Positions 32,961 through 41,534 of a stretch of 48,903 nucleotides of DNA are shown in pieces. The first letter of the stretch is position 1. Each line of letters starts with the position of its first letter. The notes under the pieces were generated by a model that made no database searches, was not told the origin of the DNA, and saw nothing but the letters and a program-made list of their open reading frames with translations. The stretch is from positions 1 through 48,903 of the forward strand of contig SWBL01000367.1 of assembly GCA_024195585.1 (NCBI GenBank), read 5' to 3'. Origin of the DNA: Aureobasidium sp. EXF-3400. Taxonomy: Eukaryota; Ascomycota; Dothideomycetes; Dothideales; Saccotheciaceae. The position numbers were made by a program, and so were the translations under genes.

Positions 32961-33770
32961 ATGGCGCAATCAGCAGCGCCCAATAACCCTTTCATCAAGC
33001 AATTAGTCCACAATGGTATACACCTCTCCTCCACCCCTCCCCGTCCACCTCAACTGACAACCTTCCCTCTCACAGACCGTCAAGTCCGCGACAAAGCCGT
33101 AGCCTCCCTCCGCACCTTCCTCTCCCGCTCCACCCCCTTCAGCTCCCTCGACTTCTTAAAACTCTGGAAAGGCCTCTTCTACTGCATGTGGTCCTGCGAC
33201 AAACCCGCCCCTCAACGCCGTCTCGCCCTCGATCTCGCAGCTCTAGTCCCTCTGCTCTCCACCTCTGCAAATTTCATCGGTTTCATGCGCGCATTCTGGC
33301 AAACGATCAGCAGAGAATACACGGGTATTGATTCGCTACGCATGGATAAATTTCTGTTCTTGATAAGAAGTTATGTCAATGCTGGATTTGGATACTGTGC
33401 AAAGAGTGCCTGGAAGGATGAGAAGACTACAAAAGAGTATTTGGAGCTGTTGAGGGAGATTCCGCTGAACCCTAGGGATCCTAAGGTGCCGAATGGATTG
33501 AAATATCATGTCATTGATATCTACGTTGACGAGTTGGAAAAGGTTGGAGATGACAAGGCGCCGTATGAGGAGTTGATGCAACCGATGGTTGAGTTGGGTC
33601 AGAAGGCTATCTTGAAGAGTGTGAGGAAGAAGGTCGCTGAGGCTTTGGATGACCACAGAGCAAAGGAGTGGTTGGGTATTGAGGAGGACGATGAGGAGTT
33701 GAGCGAGGCTGAGGAAGAGGTTGATGATGAGGAAGATGAGGATGACGAGTTTGGAGGCTTTGACGATTGA
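32961..33770 (+). CDS. RRP1: Ribosomal RNA processing protein Rrp1 (Nop52/NNP-1 family)
   Basis: Exons are 32961-33015 and 33076-33770, giving 249 aa. The 60-nt intron (GTATAC...CTCACAG) has no stop and keeps frame if retained; removal gives FIKQLVHN-DRQVRDKAV, the expected family N-terminus. Rrp1 is a nucleolar protein needed for 27S pre-rRNA to 25S/5.8S processing in the 66S particle. Recognisable parts are LWKGLFYCMWSCDKPAPQRR, FWQTISREYTGIDSLRMDKF and LIRSYVNAGF of the Nop52 fold. GLKYHVIDIYVDEL follows, then a long acidic C-terminal tail (about residues 210-249). The CT-rich leader directly upstream fits a highly expressed gene. Confidence 0.93.
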   Translation: MAQSAAPNNPFIKQLVHNGIHLSSTPPRPPQLTTFPLTDRQVRDKAVASLRTFLSRSTPFSSLDFLKLWKGLFYCMWSCDKPAPQRRLALDLAALVPLLSTSANFIGFMRAFWQTISREYTGIDSLRMDKFLFLIRSYVNAGFGYCAKSAWKDEKTTKEYLELLREIPLNPRDPKVPNGLKYHVIDIYVDELEKVGDDKAPYEELMQPMVELGQKAILKSVRKKVAEALDDHRAKEWLGIEEDDEELSEAEEEVDDEEDEDDEFGGFDD

Positions 33771-33774
33771 GGTA

Positions 33775-34017
33775 TGTCAGAGTCATGATACCGCCAGACG
33801 ATATCCTGCCGCTACCACAGCGCCCGAGACACTCGACATCACTCACGTCCACTACTCAGCCGAAGACGTCGATAGCCTGTATCAAAGCTTCGCAGGCTAC
33901 AGGCACAAGACTTTCGCATGGGCACAGGAATATGCTTTTTCCACAGGCACACAAGCAAGGCGTAAGGCGTTCACGGAAAAGTATAGAGAAAAGGATGGAG
34001 ATTTGCATGTGAGCTGA
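33775..34017 (+). other. Open frame without start codon just after RRP1
   Basis: A frame of 80 codons and a stop runs through the RRP1 3' region with protein-like composition (HVHYSAEDVDSLYQSF, GYRHKTFAWAQEYAF, RRKAFTEKYREKDGD) but has no Met. The RRP1 stop lies in another frame. It could be an exon of an unrecognised gene, an alternative C-terminus reached by splicing, or chance. I do not recognise it. Confidence 0.25.
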
Positions 34018-34124
34018 ATATAACAGCCACTCTTCTGGAGCTCAGGAGACAAAAAAACAATAGCGCATAACTCATAGTGCTGTCATCAAGTCATTGTACC
34101 ACATCCCTCAGCCTTCAAGAGCAA

Positions 34125-35097
34125 CTAGCAGGTCAGCGGGAACTTTGTGCTGCGATCGACGTTCATGACACCCCAGTGAGTCTCGTCGCCACTAGATCCG
34201 CTATCACCGATAGCGTGAGGCTTCCAGGGCTCGTCGAATGCCTCAAAGACGAAGACGTTGACACCCCAAGACAACATTCCACAGACGGCATCTTCGAAGT
34301 ATGTTTGTGCGTTCTTCGTGCCTGCAATTGCGGCGCCGTAGTTGGATCCTCCTGTAAGAAGGTCAGTATCATACATACTACATAGTAACCAAGACTTTGG
34401 ACTTACCATCAGTAGGCCAGCCAGTTTCGCCGACCCAGAACTCGATTGCATTGAGAGAACCCGAGACACTCTGAATGTGACCAAGGGCTTGTTGAGTGTC
34501 ATCGAAGAAAGTGTAGGTGGCGTTGGAGATGGGCGATGCTTGCCAGTATGCAAAGCCATTAGCAAGCAAAAAGTCGACCCCTCCTTTGATCACAGCATCG
34601 GCTGTGCCATCAGCGAACTTGTTCCAGCTGTCTGCTGTGCCGACCTTAATACCCGACGGCAGCACCGACTTGACATCATTGATCTTCTCCAGGAGCTGAG
34701 GGCCAGTGAAGGTTTTGCGATAGAGTGTCTCCGAACCAACCGTCACGCCATAGACTTGATCGAGATACTGAGGAACGTATATCTGTAGGGCCTGCTTGTC
34801 GGCTTGAAGACTCTGATCCACATCGGGCCAGACACCCAGAATGACTTTGAATCCCTTGATCTTCGCAGCGGGCAAGATCTGTGCAGCTGTGTTGCAGTCA
34901 CTGGCGGCATAGATGCGTACGATGGTGCTGCCAGAGTTGCTCTTGATGGCATCGAAGTCGGCTTCGTAGTCATCGTGGAACTTGCAAGATCCATCGGCCT
35001 TCTTGTCGCCCAGTGCGAAGCCCAAAGTGCCTGCCGCTGAGATGAGAAAGGGACAGAAGGCTAGAAGAAAGCCGGTGATAAGAGTTTTGTTGCGCAT
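34125..35097 (-). CDS. Secreted GH17 beta-1,3-glucanosyltransferase/glucanase (Bgl2 type)
   Basis: Exons are 35097-34407 and 34351-34125, with a 55-nt intron (GTAAGT...TTACAG), giving 305 aa. A signal peptide is clear (residues 1-21, ending ...FLISAAG). The enzyme remodels wall beta-1,3-glucan. VRIYAASDCNTAAQILPAAK is the usual Bgl2-family block. The acid/base Glu is about 123 in VGSETLYR, and the nucleophile Glu about 224 in FWVGETGWPT. After the intron come GSNYGAA and VFVFEAFDEPWK. There is no GPI signal at the C-terminus, consistent with a non-covalently wall-bound protein. Upstream in-frame sequence to 35499 has other Mets but no signal peptide, so 35097 is chosen. Confidence 0.93.
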
Positions 35098-35610
35098 GTC
35101 TGTGTCTGGATGTAGTTGAGGTGAGTTGACGTATCGAAGCAAAGGGATGAATCGAGGGTTTGGTGGGAAGTGATTATGAGGAAAGGATCTCGCGCCCACC
35201 GCGTAGAAAGAAGAGACACCAAGGAGTGACACGGAGTTCAACAGCAGGAAATTATAGATGAGGCGACCAGAATGATTGGAAAGAATGGTCGTCAGAAGCA
35301 AGCAAACAGACAAAGAAGCCCAATTCGAAATGCAGTCACTAGAAATTGGGAAGGAACCAACCATTTGCTGCAGCCAAGCATTCTTTAGTGCTACTTCCTG
35401 GATTGCTGCATCGCAAACACGCATGAGCATGGCATCTGGAATATCTCTTGTGCTTCCATCGCACAAGGTGGCTCCAGTGGCTGACTTGCAGCACAGCACG
35501 GTCGTATACCAATTCTTGCCCTCAAAAATTTAGGCTCAAGCATCAATATATTTCTCCCCCACACCCTTCATCTGGGGATCTTAGATCTGCTGCAAGTCAA
35601 CACAGACCTT
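35098..35610. other. Intergenic, promoter of the GH17 gene
   Basis: The minus-strand glucanase frame stays open upstream to 35499, but without a signal peptide or conserved residues, so I treat it as leader and promoter. No other gene is seen. Confidence 0.5.
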
Positions 35611-35838
35611 CTATGAGATGACATCGTTAAGTACGAGCGAATTAATAGATGGAGTATACTTCTCTATCAGCTGAAGAATGTCGAGGTTGGCGATAGTTAT
35701 ACCTTCTAGGCTCTCAGCTACGGCAAGACCGAAGGCGTTGAATGGCAGGAAATTGGCGAATACAGATCGACGATCTTCACAAACACGACGCGAGAGAAAT
35801 TGAAAGGCAGTTTTGTAGTGTGGAATCGATTTATTCAT
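35611..35838 (-). CDS. Short ORF of unknown function (75 aa), possible gene fragment
   Basis: The frame starts at an ATG (35838) and stays open upstream to 35925 without a further convincing start. The composition is protein-like (FLSRRVCEDRRSVFANFLPF, FGLAVAESLEGITIANLDIL, YTPSINSLVL). The ending looks like a C-terminal fragment of a larger protein rather than a free-standing small gene. I do not recognise it and saw no splice path to more sequence. Confidence 0.3.
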   Translation of the reverse strand: MNKSIPHYKTAFQFLSRRVCEDRRSVFANFLPFNAFGLAVAESLEGITIANLDILQLIEKYTPSINSLVLNDVIS

Positions 35839-36340
35839 TTTTGAAAATCTAGTAAAGAAAGAAGGCCTAGTCAGGATAATCCTGAAGTCAAGCCACTCCA
35901 TACAGAAAATTCTATAGGAGTACAAGAAGAAGTTGGAACAAAAGAGTAATCAAATGGTCACCGGATAAACGGCACCTTGGTATCGTCAAGAAGCGAATGG
36001 AAGAATAAAAATAAGGGAAATGTTCAAGAAAGTCGAGAAATTGGAAGAGCCAACTATCTCGTTGAGAGCGTGGAAGAATGATTGGGAGATTTCATCCCAA
36101 TGTCCTGCATCACTGCATCTCCAATTGGATGTCCAAAGAGAGGAACATGCGCAACCATTAAACAAGTCCGCCCAACTGTCGGGGGCCGTTGCGCGCGACA
36201 GTGGGGGATGAAACGCCAACGTGAATGTTGTTGTTGATGATGCGTCGCGTCGTGGTTAGAATTTTGGTGTAAAGGAAAAAGGCGTTTATCATTAAAGTTT
36301 GGTTGTTGTTGATGTTGATGTGTTGACTGTGATTGTTGGT
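35839..36340. other. Intergenic, no gene called
   Basis: Short ORFs only. Around 36220-36340 the plus strand is rich in GTTGTTGATG-like triplets (poly-Gln-like on the minus strand), low-complexity sequence next to the serine-rich gene. Confidence 0.45.
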
Positions 36341-36700
36341 TCACAGGCGGCCGAAGAGCACATCCTCGAAGCCTCCCACAGCGGTGCCTGCAAAAGGACG
36401 AGGCTCGATCAGGCTAAGGAGCTCCTCCGGAGTCTCGATCTTCTCCTCTTCCTGCTCAAGCTCTAGTTGACTGGGGCTGCGGCGGATGCTGAAGTTGCCG
36501 ATTGAGTAAGATGATACTGATGAGACAAGCTGGCTGAAGCGGCTGCCAGTTGATGATCTGCTGACAGTCCAGCAGCTGTCGGAGTTCTCTGAGACAGGTG
36601 ACAGAGGAGCATTGGGGATGTGAGTGTGAGAAGTCGAGAAGACAGTCTTGAGACGGCGAAGAGAGCCGGAAGCAATGTTGCGGTTTGAGCGGGAAGGCAT
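36341..36700 (-). CDS. Small serine-rich protein, unknown function (119 aa)
   Basis: One exon with an ATG in a good context (ATCACAATG). The N-terminus is basic (PSRSNRNIASGSLRRLK), the middle is Ser-rich (RSSTGSRFSQLVSSVSSYSI), and the C-terminus is acidic then hydrophobic (LEQEEEKIETPEELLSLIEP, GGFEDVLFGRL). There is no signal peptide or membrane helix. It may be a phosphorylated regulatory protein, but nothing identifies a family. Confidence 0.55.
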   Translation of the reverse strand: MPSRSNRNIASGSLRRLKTVFSTSHTHIPNAPLSPVSENSDSCWTVSRSSTGSRFSQLVSSVSSYSIGNFSIRRSPSQLELEQEEEKIETPEELLSLIEPRPFAGTAVGGFEDVLFGRL

Positions 36701-37985
36701 TGTGATTGTGTTGTGGTGTTGTTGATCTTGAAGATGCTGCAAGAAGAGATGCCGAGAAGGATGTTTTGTAGTAGTAGTGATCGTGGGATTGCTTTTTGCA
36801 AGGCAAGGTGCGGTTAAAGAATGTGGTTATGTGAGTTGATGAACCAAAGGAGTGGATATGATCTGAAGATCCCAACCTCGTCGACACGCTGGACTCTTAA
36901 GTACTACGCGACTGTCGTTGCAAAGGAGGTAGGCTTGGGCAAGGAGTAAATATCGATTCTAACGGTGGCTCCCGGAAGACCAGGTGCAAAAAGTATGTAA
37001 GGGAAGCACAACGATCGCGGATTCCGGCCGCTGCAGCAACGTTGTGAAGGAATGTAAATTTAGAGACGCGCAGCGTGAAGGGAATAAAGAAAGAAGGACA
37101 CCGACAGAGAAGGACGAAGAACAGAGCAATGAGATGGAGACCTACCTCAACTATATCTCACCTTTTGTTTCGCAATACCTCTTGCTCACAGTACAATCTG
37201 CCAGATGGAGTTTCAAGGAGATGCCTCACGAGTGTCGTCGGTGTTGCAAGTAAAGTTCGGCAGGGATGTCGCGATGTCCCCACACCTTTTTGCCCATCAG
37301 TCTCGCGGCTCGCCAAAGCACACGCCCGCATCTCGCGAACAAGTCCTTCGCACGACCGCCGCTGACCCCTGACCGTCAACCAGACCCACCAAGCGTCCCC
37401 CTTTTCCCCACCGTTTGACCGTTGCCTTCCCGATATGAACAAGAAACTGTCCATAAACGAGCTTAACTCACGAATTTCTTGCAGTAGCTTTGCTATAGCG
37501 CATGAGTTCGCAGCAGACATTCCGCATTCGCAAGAGGCACGAAGCTTTTTTACCAACTTATCCAGGTCTTTGGGAAGCTGGACTCTGGGAGGCGATTAGA
37601 GCACAGGCAGTAGAATTGATCAACTCTTCTTTTGATCCACCGCTATTCTGTACAGGGCTGTCGGTTTGAGTCAGCCTCACACGTTGCTCAGCTACATTAC
37701 TCCTCTTGCGTTGTGCAAGTTTGCGTGGACGAACAGCGTGCGGAACGTTGCGCCAAGGAACATGCCAGGTCTCAGGTTGACACGCCCTTTCTGTCAGTTT
37801 GCTCCTGCCGTCTTTCAGGTCCCTGACCTTATCTCCAGAGGATGTTCAGGGACATAGAATCCTCCGAACCCCGGCCTGGATTGCCTTTTCTCACACCCTC
37901 CAGTCAAGTCTCGAAGATCTCAAGGCCCACTTCTTTTCCCACCACCTCTTGTGTCTAGTTTCTGTACATCATTGCCTCCTTCGAG
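36701..37985. other. Long intergenic region, no gene called
   Basis: About 1.3 kb with only short overlapping ORFs. A purine-rich run at about 37060-37140 is low complexity. The last 100 bp (37880-37985) are C/T-rich on the plus strand and end at a good ATG, resembling a 5' leader. Confidence 0.45.
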
Positions 37986-38290
37986 ATGGTTTCCCCGTAC
38001 GCCGACTCGCCGGTGCGAAGGAGCCAAAACGACGCGACCGACGTTGTAAAGGTTCGTGTTTCTGTTTGCATGTCCACAAAACATCTCTCCCCCGAGCGAT
38101 CCAGCCGAGATTGCGATATCAACTGTGCAAACAGTTGGACGGTGTGAGTCTGCTCATGTGCGTGAGGCGAAGCACCCTGGGTTACGTGTTCACAGCTGCC
38201 ATCATTCCGGTCGACAGTACCAAGTACAATGCAGGAGATCGTGACGTTCTCACGTGGTTCGAGCCAGAGTTCATCGTGCCAATGACTTGA
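37986..38290 (+). CDS. Candidate short spliced gene of unknown function (73 or 55 aa)
   Basis: An ATG at 37986 follows a C/T-rich leader. Exon 1 (37986-38051, 22 codons: MVSPYADSPVRRSQNDATDV...) ends at a GTTCGT donor. An 83-nt intron (38052-38134, ACAG acceptor) leads to exon 2, 38135-38290, which ends GDRDVLTWFEPEFIVPMT. Exon 2 contains a possible further intron at 38142-38195 (54 nt, GTGTGA...TTCACAG) that keeps frame either way; removing it shortens the product by 18 residues. I recognise no domain. Support is the leader, splice-like sites and the natural composition at both ends. Confidence 0.4.
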
Positions 38291-38557
38291 GTTCGTTGTA
38301 TATTGCTTTCTAGTCGACTCTACTCATCAACTCGCGCAAGAGTCAGATGGCTGGCCCAAATGACCTCACCAGTCATCCATGACATACACCAGCAGCCTGT
38401 CACCACACCTGTGACCGGCGACTCCGCCTCGTGGAGCTGGCGTTGAGCGTCCAACAGCAGCTGGACTCGAAGACCGAACGCCCTGAGCTGTCCGTTTCAG
38501 CCGCTCAAGTCTTGTCTTCAGCCCACATCATGACCGCCTCTTCTCAAACGGCACGAC

Positions 38558-40197
38558 TCATGATGATGCCGCTGCATTCGCCTCGACTTGTTGCTGCTGT
38601 TGCTGATCTTTGAAGCCTTGGAAGTACTGCGCCATGCGTTAGCTGTGACAAAACACGTTAGGCTTGTCATGCTCGTGCATACCTTGCGTCTGAAGGCGTT
38701 GAGATCATCTGCCGTCACTCCGGTTGCCTCTTCACGCTTCTCACGGTTTCGAAGTGCTTCGTGGTCCACTTGAGCTTCTGGAACGCGGCGGTAAGTGATG
38801 AGTCTGCGGGCCCCTGCGGAAAAAATGGTCAGCATCATCGGGATCCACATTGTAGCATCGAGCCCAAACGTACATCTGTTGAATTGCTGCACCGACATGG
38901 CTACGAGCTCCATCGCAGGGTGGCTAGGAATTGGGATCTCCATGTCCTCATCGTTAGCCACTGGCATCCACATGCTGAGCCTGCCATTGTCCACCATGTG
39001 AGTAAAGCCAAAGTCGAGAATATCATCCATCATCGCGTCAAAGCTGTAAGCCTTCTTTGGCGGAATGTAGCCTGGAGCCAGATGTGCCGGCACACCGCTC
39101 TTGAGCAGAACCTCTTTCTGCAAGTCCTCCCTCGTGCTGCCTAGCACTCTCAGACCCTCACGAACACCGTACGGAGGATCGCAAACAATGCCGTCAAGCC
39201 ATCTCGTCTTCCTGATCGGCGTGTTTGTCAAATCGCTCACAAACATATCCAGATATTGCGGTACCAGCCCATACTGCACGAAGTTGCTCATAACATTCCT
39301 CTCCGGCTTTCCACGAATGCTGCGAGGGTCAATATCACTGCCCATCACAGTGGCACCAAAGTGCGCACACGCAATCGGGAAGCTTCCAGTTCCGGTAAAA
39401 GGATCGTAGAAAATCTTGCCTGGTGCCGCCAAAGCCATGTTTGCAGTGATTAGAGCCAGTTGCGAATCCATCGATGTCGTGCTAATGTATTTCCGCTTCT
39501 TGAGATCGTATTTGTTCATCACTGAGCGTCCACTCTCACCAATCAAACGACCCAGCGCTACACGCTTAGGCTCCTTACCCTCAAGATCCCACTCTTCCAG
39601 CACCACCATTGGCAGATCCGGATTCTTGAGTCTGATCGGGCCTTCAAAAGCCATATATGAGAAACTCTCCACGATATCTCTCTTTTCCGTATTCGAGCGC
39701 TTAGCTTGGAAACTGTCGATCTGAAAACTGAAAGATGCGGTGTCCTTGTACTGAGCCCAGAGGTGTTGTGATCGTTTCTTTGTATCTGCGTGACATTCGT
39801 CGTAGTTTTTTCCAATGCCCCAGAGTTCGTAGACTGCACCGGCCAACATTGAGCGAGATAGGAGTTTTGCTGCATCCTTGTCTGATGAAATCTTTGCAAT
39901 GCAGAATGGTGACTGTGGGTGCATCCGTTAGCTCTTTTGCACCTCCAGTGTCTACACTCTGTAATCTATCATTCGTTCGTGATGCTGCAATGCCAAGTTT
40001 TACCCAAGGCAATCTCGACCCATCTCTTTTATCATGACTCCATGCGCAAACAAAACATAAATGAGGAATGGCTCTCTTCTTACCTCATCCGAGTATTCCA
40101 AAATCTCCAAGTCTACATTGTGCAATACGGCCAGTGCTTCTAGCTCAGGACGCCGAAACGTCTCGTGCATCTGCGCAAGTCGAATGAGATACTCCAT
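38558..40197 (-). CDS. TRM11: tRNA (guanine10-N2)-methyltransferase catalytic subunit Trm11
   Basis: Four exons: 40197-40084, 39912-38874, 38813-38683 and 38626-38558. Introns are 171, 60 and 56 nt, and the protein is 450 aa. With Trm112 it makes m2G10 in cytosolic tRNA. The first exon gives MEYLIRLAQMHETFRRPELEA, the usual start. A THUMP-like region precedes the Rossmann-fold methyltransferase: KIFYDPFTGTGSFPIACAHF (SAM motif I), GSDIDPRSIRG, and DGIVCDPPYGVREG (the catalytic DPPY). Splicing at 38873-38814 restores VQQFNRWARRLITYRRVP. The last intron gives YFQGFKDQQQ and a Gln/Ala-rich tail. Intron 1 is longer than others here but has GTAAGA and a GCTAAC branch site. Confidence 0.93.
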
Positions 40198-40892
40198 GAT
40201 TTGTCGTCTCGCTGCTTGAACTCCTCTTGAACTTTTTTTTCTTCTGTTCTGCTTCTCTTGCTATGCGATTTTACTTTTCTGTATCGACCACTGATGTGGC
40301 AATATGGCGATGTGAGTCTCTCAGAGAGTATTTATCTGTAATGTGTCCAGGTGAGATCCTAGAAATCTCTGATATGAAGATATGGCGATATGGTAGAAAT
40401 ATGTCTCTTCGAAATATCTCGAATGCTTGTGAGAAAAAGAGTCAAACGACGTTTCGGCTAAACTTGCCTGAAGTTTCTGTTCGACTTGGCATTATCTGTT
40501 GCAGACAGGGTCGTGTTGTATACTACTTTTCTTATCCATCTAATCATGCAGCATGCTATACACGATGCATATAGCTCTCGATTACGACATCGTGGTGCTC
40601 GCTCTTGATATGCTGCCGTATATGTGATAAGACGACCAATTAGGATGCGAATACAAGCGCCGCCTCTCTCATGTGCCTCTTGCCCATCGCTGACCTTTTA
40701 CATGGCTAAAACTCCCACTTCATCTGTTTCCTAGACCTGTGTTGTTCTTTGAGCGAAATCATCACGTCCTCTTTAGCTACAAACGAAAACCTGTAAGTCA
40801 AATTTGGCCCCGGACGAACATGATTGTTCAGTGTCCCCTTGACTAAAACTGGTTGGAGAGCGACAACGCCAGCGATAACGCTAACGACCACA
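40198..40892. other. Intergenic, no gene called
   Basis: A/T-richer stretch between TRM11 and the small coiled-coil ORF. A segment at about 40315-40420 has repeated GATATGG/AGATATGGCGATATGG words. No ORF here has convincing composition. Confidence 0.45.
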
Positions 40893-41114
40893 ATGTCTGA
40901 ACCCTCAACTGGACGCGAAAGAACAAACCACCTATATTCCCAATTTTTGCTACAGGAGATAGCAAATGCCGAAGCACTTATAGCAAGGAATAATGTGGCT
41001 ATAGCAGAACATGAAGCGTATGGAGCAAGAATAGAAGCGGAGGCAGCAAAAATCGAGGCGGCTATAGCAATAAACGAAGAGTTCATAGCGAGAAGACAGG
41101 CCGGAGCCAAGTAG
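40893..41114 (+). CDS. Small Ala/Glu-rich coiled-coil ORF (73 aa), unknown
   Basis: The ATG has a fair context (CCACAATGTC). The first 20 residues are polar (SEPSTGRERTNHLYSQ). From about residue 21 the sequence is an Ala/Ile/Glu helix with heptad-like spacing (NVAIAEH, EAYGARI, EAEAAKI, EAAIAIN, EEFIARR), predicted to be a short coiled coil. The opposite strand is also open over this stretch, but reads as an Ala/Ser/Ile hydrophobic frame whose long version starts at a non-ATG codon. The gene is unproven. Confidence 0.4.
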   Translation: MSEPSTGRERTNHLYSQFLLQEIANAEALIARNNVAIAEHEAYGARIEAEAAKIEAAIAINEEFIARRQAGAK

Positions 41115-41534
41115 CCGGAGGGCTTCAGAAAGGACAGACATCCTAACGCTTTCAACTGAAATCTCTCATGGATTTGGTCAGACAAGGACTTTGAGCAGCA
41201 AAGTCGATGATTTACGGTCGCAGATGGGTCTTACCTCGATTTGGAGAGGACACCGGAAGCGAGCTTGTTGGATGGATCGAGATCTTTGTCAGTTCTGTTC
41301 ATTCCATCGCACTGTCTCTCTTGTGTACTGGAGCATCTGAGTCAGGTCTACAGTGCCGAGTATGGTCTGCAAACACACACTTTTGATGTTGAAAACATGC
41401 ATCTTTGCATTTTCGGGTCTTCTCCTCTGAGTTGGCACTCTTTCTACTAACATTACAGAATCCCAGCAATCGATCGAAAACAAGAACCATGGTAATCCCA
41501 AACAAACTCCATAATGCATAAACCCCCCTTTCAT
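41115..41534. other. Intergenic, no gene called
   Basis: Holds the 3' region of DNA ligase I (minus strand) and of the small coiled-coil ORF. Short shadow ORFs only. Confidence 0.5.

Noticed and set aside
34408..35499. Longer N-terminus for the GH17 protein from the upstream open frame
   Set aside because: It would bury the signal peptide at residue 135; a secreted wall enzyme should start at 35097.
40706..41185. 159-codon minus-strand ORF with a hydrophobic block
   Set aside because: It begins at a TTG, and its hydrophobic run mirrors the Ala/Ile/Glu helix on the other strand. It is kept only as an alternative reading.
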